From Gammaproteobacteria bacterium UBA2675 (lineage in GTDB: Bacteria; Pseudomonadota; Gammaproteobacteria; Pseudomonadales; Pseudohongiellaceae): DNA of 64,000 nt. The notes under the pieces are model-generated. The model had not been told where the DNA came from and did not search any database. It was given only the letters and a program-made list of their open reading frames with translations. Below are positions 53,525-60,687 of this stretch, piece after piece. Location: positions 744,001 through 808,000 of the forward strand of contig DEMH01000009.1 in the NCBI GenBank assembly GCA_002354805.1, given 5' to 3'. Both the position numbers and the translations under genes were made by a program. The first letter of the stretch is position 1; the number at the start of each line of letters is the position of its first letter.

Positions 53525-54898
53525 ATGAAACCAACATACGCTTTATTCGCACTAACGTTCGCCGTCCTCTCACCTGCACCTGCACAAGCCCAGCCGCCGA
53601 TTCAGGTGCCGGCCTCCGCGCCCGCCCATGTGCATCCATTGCCCACGTTGCGCGAGCAGGCGGTGGAGCAGCAGGCCTGGCTGGAGGCGCGAATGGATCG
53701 CGTGCTGCCGGCGCTGATGAGTGAGTACGGCGTGGACATGTGGATACTGTCCATGCGCGAATACGCCGAAGATCCGGTGTTCTGGTCCATCACCTCGCCA
53801 ACCACATTTGCTGCCCGACGCCGATCCATCTACGTGATGACTCTGCAGCCCGATGGCAGTGTCGAGCGACTCGCGCTGGGCGGTTCCAGCCAGGGCGGTG
53901 TGTTCGAGGCGTTTCGCTCCACCCGTCCGGCACCTACCCAGGACACCGGCGAGCTGGTCGGTGATGAACAGTGGCGCCTGTTGCGTGAACTGATTGAAGA
54001 TCGCGACCCGCAGAACATCGCGCTGAATATTGATGCCGAGTGGGCCTTCTCTGACGGACTTCACGCCGGCGAGCGCGAAGTGCTGGAAGAGGCACTTGGC
54101 CCCTATCTTGATCGTGTGGTGCGCGAGCCGCGCCTGGCCATGAACTATATCGCGCTGCGCATTCCAGAGATGATGCCGCGTTATCGCAAGATCATGGAAA
54201 CCGTGCACTCGGTCATTTCCGAAGCTTTCTCCAATGCCGTGATCACTCCCGGTGAAACCACCACCGAAGATGTCATCTGGTGGATGCGTCAACGTGTGCA
54301 GGACCTCGGTTACCAGGTCTGGTTCCAGCCCTCTGTGGGTGTGTCGCGGCAGGGCGACGGCCGCATCAGCGGCAATACCGTCATCCAGCCAGGTGACCTG
54401 CTGTGGACCGACTTTGGTGTGGTCGCCATGAATCTGCACACCGACACCCAGCATCTGGGTTATGTGCTTAAACCCGGTGAAACCGAAGCACCGGCCGGTC
54501 TGCAGGCCTGCCTGTCAGACTCCAACCGCATGCAGGAACTGTTGCTTGCAGAAATGGAACCCGGCCGCACCGGCAACGACATTCTCGCTTCCACACTGGC
54601 GCGCATGGCCGCCGAAGGCATTACCGGTACCGTCTATACCCACCCGATTGGCGATCACGGCCATGGCGCCGGTCCGCTGATCGGCCGTTGGGACGCCCAG
54701 GAAGGCGTGCCCATCAGAGGTGATGCAGTCTTGCTGCCATCCACCTGGCATTCGATTGAGCTGCAGGCCACGCGCGCCATTCCAGAATGGGACGGTGAGC
54801 TGGCCAACTGCCGTCAGGAAGAAGAGGCCTATCTGGATGAGAACGGTGAGCGCCACTGGGTGTTCAGGCGGCAGGATGCATTTCATCTGGTGTGGTGA
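53525..54898 (+). CDS. Secreted M24-family metallopeptidase-like protein
   Basis: 457 residues with a signal peptide (1-22, ending PAQAQ). An N-terminal creatinase-like domain (MSEYGVDMWILSMREYAEDP) precedes the pita-bread domain of M24 peptidases: LLWTDFGVVAMNLHTDTQHLG (metal Asp pair), HPIGDHGHGAGP (His) and the final WHSIELQATRAIP with one expected Glu. The family includes Xaa-Pro aminopeptidases and prolidases. The frame starts 15 codons earlier, but only the ATG at 53525 gives the signal peptide. Confidence 0.84.
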   Translation: MKPTYALFALTFAVLSPAPAQAQPPIQVPASAPAHVHPLPTLREQAVEQQAWLEARMDRVLPALMSEYGVDMWILSMREYAEDPVFWSITSPTTFAARRRSIYVMTLQPDGSVERLALGGSSQGGVFEAFRSTRPAPTQDTGELVGDEQWRLLRELIEDRDPQNIALNIDAEWAFSDGLHAGEREVLEEALGPYLDRVVREPRLAMNYIALRIPEMMPRYRKIMETVHSVISEAFSNAVITPGETTTEDVIWWMRQRVQDLGYQVWFQPSVGVSRQGDGRISGNTVIQPGDLLWTDFGVVAMNLHTDTQHLGYVLKPGETEAPAGLQACLSDSNRMQELLLAEMEPGRTGNDILASTLARMAAEGITGTVYTHPIGDHGHGAGPLIGRWDAQEGVPIRGDAVLLPSTWHSIELQATRAIPEWDGELANCRQEEEAYLDENGERHWVFRRQDAFHLVW

Positions 54899-54914
54899 GA
54901 GGCGCAGGTAAACG

Positions 54915-55799
54915 ATGGTCGTAACGCCCTTTACACAACTCGCCTGCCCACTGGATGGCGAGCCGCTGCTGCGAGACAGTAACACCTGGCGCTGTCCACA
55001 GGGGCACAGCTTTGATGTTGCAAAACAGGGTTACGTCAATCTGCTGCCGGTGCAAAACAAACGCTCACGCGATCCGGGCGACAGCAAAGCCATGATGGTC
55101 GCCCGCCAGGAATTTCTGGCAGCCGGGTTTTATCAACCGATTGCCGATGCCGTGGCTGGCGCTGTGCTGAGTGGTGCTTATGCGTCGGCCGCGTTGAGCT
55201 GCCTGGACGCCGGCTGTGGCGAAGGCTATTACCTGCGTCAGTTGGCAGCTCGAAGCGGGGCTGCTCATGGTAGTGCTAGTCAGGTATTGAATCTGCTGGG
55301 GCTGGATATCTCCAAGTGGGCCGTGCAGGCTGCTGCCCGCCAGGACAAACAAGTGTCCTGGGTGGTCGGCAACAACGCCAATCTGCCCGTTTTGCCAGGG
55401 ACTCTTGATAGAGTGTTGTGCATGTTTGGTTTCCCGGTGTATCCAGAGTTTCTGCGAGTGCTCAAACCAGGCGGCAAGCTGTTGATGGTAGATGCTGGCG
55501 CTGACCACCTGCGGGAGTTGCGCGAGATCATCTACCCGACGCTAAAGGCAGCCCGTCCCCCGCAAACCCAGCCGCCTGCCGGGTTTACGCAGGGTGAGAC
55601 GCAGCAACTGAGTTTTGCAGTGCACCTGCCTGACGCACAGCAGATCCAGAACCTGCTGATCATGACTCCCCATCTCTATCGCGCCAGTGCAGAGGGGCGG
55701 GCCAGGGCGGAACGACTAACAGAGCTGACGGTCACCGTGGATGTGCGCCTGAGCACACTGGTAAAAATGCGATGCGATGCCGAACCGAATCAACAATGA
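54915..55799 (+). CDS. rlmA: 23S rRNA (guanine-N1) methyltransferase RlmA
   Basis: 294 residues. N-terminal zinc site CPLDGEPL and CPQGHSFD, then QGYVNLLPVQ and the GDSKAMMVARQEFL block that RlmA enzymes share; SAM-binding motif LDAGCGEGYYLRQL and GLDISKWAVQAAARQ follow. Methylates G745 of 23S rRNA in E. coli. Starts 16 bases after the peptidase gene. The small membrane protein gene follows with a 7-base gap. Confidence 0.92.
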   Translation: MVVTPFTQLACPLDGEPLLRDSNTWRCPQGHSFDVAKQGYVNLLPVQNKRSRDPGDSKAMMVARQEFLAAGFYQPIADAVAGAVLSGAYASAALSCLDAGCGEGYYLRQLAARSGAAHGSASQVLNLLGLDISKWAVQAAARQDKQVSWVVGNNANLPVLPGTLDRVLCMFGFPVYPEFLRVLKPGGKLLMVDAGADHLRELREIIYPTLKAARPPQTQPPAGFTQGETQQLSFAVHLPDAQQIQNLLIMTPHLYRASAEGRARAERLTELTVTVDVRLSTLVKMRCDAEPNQQ

Positions 55800-55806
55800 G
55801 GACAAT

Positions 55807-56085
55807 ATGAGAGAGAAACTGAGAGCCATCTTCGCCCCCGTACTGGCCGTATTCGAAAAAGGCGAACCCGCCGTCAGCTACCGCCCCTCGCACCGCAGGA
55901 TATTGCTGGCACTGGGCACACTGTTCCTGCTATTGGGCGCGGTGTCCACCTACCTGGCGTTCAACTCTGGGCAACAGGCCTCGCTGATACCGGCACTGAT
56001 TTTCGGGGCGGTGAGCCTGGTTAGTGTGGTGGTGGCGACGTTGGGGAATGACACGGCTGTGGCGCGGATTTGGGGGTTGAAGTAG
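55807..56085 (+). CDS. Small hypothetical membrane protein
   Basis: 92 residues with two membrane segments (about 31-50 and 58-80) after a basic cytoplasmic start. Not recognised. GAGGA lies 5 bases before the ATG at 55807, at the end of rlmA, so the pair is likely one transcript. It is the last gene before the base composition changes. Confidence 0.7.
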   Translation: MREKLRAIFAPVLAVFEKGEPAVSYRPSHRRILLALGTLFLLLGAVSTYLAFNSGQQASLIPALIFGAVSLVSVVVATLGNDTAVARIWGLK

Positions 56086-56129
56086 GGGGGAGAGACTGGA
56101 GCTACTACCTGTCATTATTGGAGCAGTCC

Positions 56130-56237
56130 GTGTCAAAAGAAGTTAGACTTCAATTCGTGCTGTTAATATTGAATTATGTAGGCGCGAACCAGAATAAACT
56201 TAGAAATAGAGAGGTTGCTGGGCTTAATCTTAGATAG
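56130..56237 (+). CDS. Possible 35-residue protein at the island border
   Basis: GTG start at 56130 with GGAG 6 bases upstream, open for 35 codons to TAG at 56235-56237. The product would begin MSKEVRLQFVLLILNYVG and end in a basic helix. No family is recognised. Further on, an 8-codon frame (MPKESKKG) at 56258-56284 ends in an ATGA overlap with hsdR. Both may be remnants of genes lost when the island inserted; the 195-base gap holds nothing else. Confidence 0.25.
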   Translation: MSKEVRLQFVLLILNYVGANQNKLRNREVAGLNLR

Positions 56238-56280
56238 CTTCAGTTAGGTTGCACCAAATGCCAAAGGAATCGAAAAAGGG

Positions 56281-59200
56281 ATGAGCCTCAAAGAAAGTCA
56301 GATCGAGCAAAAATTGATCGACAAGCTTGAAGAGCTGAAATATGTACACCGCTCTGATATCCGCGACAAGGTTACGCTGGAACGGAATTTCCGAGAGAAG
56401 TTCGAGGTTCTTAACCGCGTCCGCCTTACTGATGCCGAGTTTGCCCGTCTGCGTGACGAGATCATCAACGCCGATGTCTTCCAGGCAGCCAAGACCCTGC
56501 GCGAATACGGCTACTTCCAGCGCGAGGATGGCACCCCGCTGCACTACATGCTGGTCAACCTCAAGGACTGGTGCAAGAACGACTTCGAAGTCATCAACCA
56601 GCTGCGGATCAATACCGACAGTAGCCACCACCGCTATGATGTAATACTGCTCATCAACGGCTTGCCCGTGGTGCAAGTCGAGCTGAAAACGCTAGGCATC
56701 AATCCCCGCAGGGCCATGGAGCAGATCGTTGAGTACCGCAATGAACCCGGCAGCGGCTACACCAACACACTGTTGTGTTTCATGCAGCTTTTTATCGTCA
56801 GCAACCGCGACAACACGTGGTACTTCGCCAACAATCAGAGTCAGCACTTTGCGTTCAACGCAGACGAGCGCTTTCTGCCCATCTATCAGTGGGCAGACGA
56901 TGAGAACCGCAAGATTACCCATTTGGACGACTTTGCCGACAAGTTCCTGGCCAAGTGCATCCTTGGTCAAATGATAAGCCGCTATATGGTGCTCGTGGCC
57001 AGCGAGAAGAAGTTGATGGTTATGCGCCCGTATCAAATTTATGCAGTCAAGGCCATTGTCGATTGCATCCACCAGAACCGGGGCAATGGATACATCTGGC
57101 ATACGACTGGCAGCGGCAAGACGCTCACCTCTTTCAAGGCCTCAACCCTGCTCAAGGACAACCCGGATATTGGAAAGTGCCTGTTTGTGGTGGACCGCAA
57201 GGACCTGGACCGTCAGACCCGGGAGGAGTTCAACCGTTTTCAGGAAGGTTGCGTGGAAGAAAACACCAACACCGAAACTCTGGTGCGCCGCCTGCTCTCC
57301 GAGGACTACGCCGACAAGGTGATTGTCACCACCATTCAGAAGCTCGGCTTGGCGCTGGATGAAACCAGCAAGAAAGCCCAACAGCACAAAGAGAAGGGCA
57401 GGCAGCCCTACAAGGAACGCCTGGCCCCGCTGCGCGACAAGCGCGTCGTCATCATCTTCGACGAATGCCACCGCTCCCAGTTTGGCGACAACCACCAGGC
57501 CATCAAGGCCTTTTTTCCCAAAGCGCAACTGTTCGGCTTTACCGGTACGCCCATCTTTGACGACAACGCCAGCTACAAGCAGATCGACGGCACTGTGGGC
57601 AGCTACCGCACCACTAAAGATATCTTTGAAAAGCAACTGCACGCCTACACCATCACCCACGCCATTGATGACCGCAATGTGCTGCGCTTTCATATCGACT
57701 ATTTCAAGCCGGAGGCCGCAGAGGCAAAAGACGCGGATGGCCCGTTAAAGGGCAAATCAAGGGCCAAATCCAAAAACTCCAAACCTGCTCAGGCCCTAGC
57801 CCAACGGGCGGTGGTGGACGCCATCCTGGCCAAGCATGAGGCCGCCACCAGCCAGCGCCGCTTCAACGCCTTGCTGGCCACCACCTCCATCAACGAGGCC
57901 ATCGATTACTACCGGCTGTTCAAAGACTTTCAGGCCGATCATCAGGCGGAAGACCCAGATTACACGCCACTGAATATTGCCTGCATCTTCTCGCCCCCGG
58001 CTAACGGCGACAAGGATGTAAAGCAGCTCCAGGAAGACCTGCCCCAGGAGAAGGCCGATAACCAACACGAGCCGGAGCAGAAAAAGGCCGCCCTGCAAGG
58101 AATCATTGCCGACTACAACACCCAGTACGGCACCAGCCATACGGTGAGCGAGTTTGACCGCTACTATCAAGATGTGCAGCAGCGCATCAAGGATCAGCAA
58201 TACCCCAACAGCGATTTGCCGCACAAAAACAAGGTCGACATCACCATTGTGGTGGACATGCTGCTCACCGGCTTCGATGCCAAGTACCTCAACACCCTGT
58301 ATGTGGACAAGAATCTCAAGCACCACGGCCTGATTCAGGCCTTCTCGCGCACCAACCGCGTGCTCAACGACACCAAGCCTTACGGCAACATCCTCGATTT
58401 CCGCGGCCAGCAAAAGGCCGTGGACGACGCCATCGCGCTCTTCTCCGGCGAGGACATCAACCGCTCCCGTGAAATCTGGCTGGTGGACCCGGCGCCTGTG
58501 GTGATCAAAGAGTACGAACAGGCCGTCGCCGCCATCGGGCACTTCCTTACCGAAAAAGATGTGGTGGCCGAACCCAAGGGCGTCTACAACCTAAAGGGCG
58601 ATACCGCGCGCATCGAGTTCGTCAACCGCTTCAAGGAAGTGCAGCGCCTCAAGACCCAGCTCGACCAGTACACCGACCTGGACGAGGAGCAGAAAGCACG
58701 CATCAACAGCGTGTTGCCCGAGGACGATCTGCGCTCCCTGCGCGGCGCCTACCTGGAAACCGCCCAGCGCCTCAAGGAGCAGCAGGGCAAAACCGGCGAA
58801 CAGGTCTCGCCAGATCAGGAGGCCATCGAACAACTGGATTTCGAGTTCGTGCTCTTCTCCTCGGCGCTGATCGACTACGACTACATCATGGGCCTGATCG
58901 CCCGCTTCAGTCAGGACAAGCCCGGCAAAAAGACCCTGCGCCGTGACCAGCTCATCAACCTGCTCGCCGCCAGCAGCAACCTGATGGACGAGCGCGAGGG
59001 TATCATCGCGTACATCAATACCCTGGAAGCCGGCAAGGGCCTGAGCGAGGCCGCCATTCGCGACGGCTACCAGGCCTTCAAGGCACAAAAAGCCCACAAT
59101 GAAATCACCGCCCTGGCCGACCGTCACGGGCTGGACCGCGAAGCCCTGCAAACTTTCGTGGACGGTATCCTCGACCGCATGATCTTCGACGGCGAACAGC

Positions 59201-59340
59201 TAAGCGACCTGTTCGAGCCGCTGGAACTGGGCTGGAAGGCACGCAGTAAGGCCGAGCTGGCACTGATGGAAGAGTTGGTACCGTTTTTGAAAAAGCAGGC
59301 CAGCGGGCGCGAGATATCGGGGTTGGCGTCGTATGAGTAA
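56281..59340 (+). CDS. hsdR: Type I restriction enzyme, R (motor/nuclease) subunit
   Basis: 1019 residues. Nuclease domain with RYDVILLINGLPVVQVELK (D...ExK site, about 120-138), superfamily 2 helicase motor with HTTGSGKTLT (motif I, about 277), DECHRSQFG (motif II) and FGFTGTPIF (motif III), VDMLLTGFDAKYLNTLYVD, then QAFSRTNRV (motif VI). The C-terminal helical part (from about 800) docks on the methylase core. It cuts DNA away from unmethylated sites after translocation. Overlaps hsdS by 8 bases. No hsdM lies upstream or between. Confidence 0.95.
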   Translation: MSLKESQIEQKLIDKLEELKYVHRSDIRDKVTLERNFREKFEVLNRVRLTDAEFARLRDEIINADVFQAAKTLREYGYFQREDGTPLHYMLVNLKDWCKNDFEVINQLRINTDSSHHRYDVILLINGLPVVQVELKTLGINPRRAMEQIVEYRNEPGSGYTNTLLCFMQLFIVSNRDNTWYFANNQSQHFAFNADERFLPIYQWADDENRKITHLDDFADKFLAKCILGQMISRYMVLVASEKKLMVMRPYQIYAVKAIVDCIHQNRGNGYIWHTTGSGKTLTSFKASTLLKDNPDIGKCLFVVDRKDLDRQTREEFNRFQEGCVEENTNTETLVRRLLSEDYADKVIVTTIQKLGLALDETSKKAQQHKEKGRQPYKERLAPLRDKRVVIIFDECHRSQFGDNHQAIKAFFPKAQLFGFTGTPIFDDNASYKQIDGTVGSYRTTKDIFEKQLHAYTITHAIDDRNVLRFHIDYFKPEAAEAKDADGPLKGKSRAKSKNSKPAQALAQRAVVDAILAKHEAATSQRRFNALLATTSINEAIDYYRLFKDFQADHQAEDPDYTPLNIACIFSPPANGDKDVKQLQEDLPQEKADNQHEPEQKKAALQGIIADYNTQYGTSHTVSEFDRYYQDVQQRIKDQQYPNSDLPHKNKVDITIVVDMLLTGFDAKYLNTLYVDKNLKHHGLIQAFSRTNRVLNDTKPYGNILDFRGQQKAVDDAIALFSGEDINRSREIWLVDPAPVVIKEYEQAVAAIGHFLTEKDVVAEPKGVYNLKGDTARIEFVNRFKEVQRLKTQLDQYTDLDEEQKARINSVLPEDDLRSLRGAYLETAQRLKEQQGKTGEQVSPDQEAIEQLDFEFVLFSSALIDYDYIMGLIARFSQDKPGKKTLRRDQLINLLAASSNLMDEREGIIAYINTLEAGKGLSEAAIRDGYQAFKAQKAHNEITALADRHGLDREALQTFVDGILDRMIFDGEQLSDLFEPLELGWKARSKAELALMEELVPFLKKQASGREISGLASYE

Positions 59341-60637
59341 GAAGATGAAGAACGAGAAGCAGGCCTTGGTGCCCCGGTTGCGCTTCTCAGAATTTCAGGG
59401 TGCGGAGGAGTGGACCACAGCGAAACTGGGTTCGTTAACCACTATTAGCACCGAGAAAGTGGGGGACAAGACTTGTATCCCTATGAGCATTACGTCGGGT
59501 GTCGGCCTAGTGAGTCAAGAAAAAAAATTCGGGCGCATCATAGCTGGAGACTCATACAAGAATTACTTGATTCTGAAGCCCAATGATTTTGCTTACAACA
59601 AAAGTGCCACTAAAGAATATCCAGAAGGTTTTCTCACGCTCTACTCCGGCAGCGAGCTAGCTGCTGTCCCGAACAGTATATTTACGTGCTTCAGGATTAA
59701 AGGTGAGTCACCTGATCCGAGGTTCTTGAATTACCTTTTTCTGGGCAATCTGCATGGCCGATGGTTGCGGAAGTTTATTCAGGTTGGTGCCCGTGCGCAT
59801 GGGTCGCTGAGCATTAATGACAATGACCTGATGGCGCTTCCAGTTCCACTCCCGGCGGGTAAAAGATCCGTCGCTGAGCAAAGAAAAATCGCCGACTGCC
59901 TCTCGTCCCTTGATATGCTGATTGCCGCCCAAGCGGATACGATCGAGGCGCTCAAGACCCTTAAAAAAGGGCTAATGCAGCAGCTCCTCCCCCGCGAAGG
60001 CGAAACCGTTCCCCGCTTGCGCTTCCCCGAGTTTCGGGATGCGGGGAAATGGCGAAAATGTAAGCTTGAAGAGTTGGCTAAACGTGGGTCAGGTCACACA
60101 CCTAGCAAGAAGAATCCAAGTTATTATAACGGCGGCGTAAAGTGGGTGTCTCTGGCGGATTCAGATAAATTGGATAACGGCTATATCTTCAAAACAAAAA
60201 ATGAAATTTCTGAAACGGGATTAAGCAATTCGTCAGCAGTGCTGCATTCGCCTGGGACAGTTATCCTTAGTCGAGATGCAGGTGTTGGAAAGAGCGGTGT
60301 GTTGCATTCCCCTATGGCGGTGAGTCAACACTTCATTTCCTGGAGCTGCGAAAAATCCAAGCTGTCAAATTGGTTTTTGTACTATTTCCTACAAAAAATG
60401 AAACCAACCTTTGAATCGATCGCAGTGGGTAATACCATTAAAACGATCGGTCTACCGTATTTTAAGGATATGATGATTGTCGTTCCAGCTGTAGAGGAAC
60501 AACAAAAAATCGCCGACTGCCTCTCGTCTCTCGATGCACTGATCGCCGCCAAGGCGGACAAGATCGACGCCCTCAAAGCCCATAAAAAAGGGCTGATGCA
60601 ACAACTTTTTCCACCCGCGAAGAAGGTTGAGGGATGA
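59333..60637 (+). CDS. hsdS: Type I restriction specificity subunit
   Basis: 434 residues with two target-recognition domains (about 15-170 and 230-385), each followed by a conserved helix: QRKIADCLSSLDMLIAAQAD and QQKIADCLSSLDALIAAKAD. These long helices set the distance between the two half-sites. Their DNA is nearly identical (24 bases at 59885 and 60505), which allows exchange of recognition domains. The two domains differ, so the site should be asymmetric and bipartite. Ends with an ATGA overlap with a tiny frame. Confidence 0.93.
   Translation: MSKKMKNEKQALVPRLRFSEFQGAEEWTTAKLGSLTTISTEKVGDKTCIPMSITSGVGLVSQEKKFGRIIAGDSYKNYLILKPNDFAYNKSATKEYPEGFLTLYSGSELAAVPNSIFTCFRIKGESPDPRFLNYLFLGNLHGRWLRKFIQVGARAHGSLSINDNDLMALPVPLPAGKRSVAEQRKIADCLSSLDMLIAAQADTIEALKTLKKGLMQQLLPREGETVPRLRFPEFRDAGKWRKCKLEELAKRGSGHTPSKKNPSYYNGGVKWVSLADSDKLDNGYIFKTKNEISETGLSNSSAVLHSPGTVILSRDAGVGKSGVLHSPMAVSQHFISWSCEKSKLSNWFLYYFLQKMKPTFESIAVGNTIKTIGLPYFKDMMIVVPAVEEQQKIADCLSSLDALIAAKADKIDALKAHKKGLMQQLFPPAKKVEG
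59885..59908 (+). repeat. 24-base direct repeat, copy 1 (hsdS)
   Basis: AAAAATCGCCGACTGCCTCT plus CGTC; the same 24 bases recur at 60505-60528. It codes the start of the conserved helix after the first recognition domain. Confidence 0.8.
60505..60528 (+). repeat. 24-base direct repeat, copy 2 (hsdS)
   Basis: Identical to 59885-59908, 620 bases apart. It codes the helix after the second recognition domain; homologous exchange between the copies would swap or delete a domain. Confidence 0.8.
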
Positions 60638-60687
60638 GCATATACACGATTGACACCAATATCCTGATTTTAAATAGAGGCCCATAA
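60634..60687 (+). pseudogene. 17-codon frame like the start of a PIN-domain protein
   Basis: ATG at 60634 overlaps the hsdS stop (ATGA) and the frame ends TAATG into trlF. It reads MSIYTIDTNILILNRGP. The YTIDTNILI stretch is just what PIN-domain nucleases have at their first strand, with the catalytic Asp. The rest of such a gene is absent, so it is either a remnant or a coupling leader between hsdS and trlF. Confidence 0.35.

Noticed and set aside
53570..54454. 294-codon frame opposite the M24 peptidase
   Set aside because: Antisense shadow of a well-supported gene, rich in His, Gly and Arg, without ribosome site.
57796..58542. 248-codon frame opposite hsdR
   Set aside because: Antisense of a strong helicase gene; Val/Leu-rich composition expected from the reverse of its codons.
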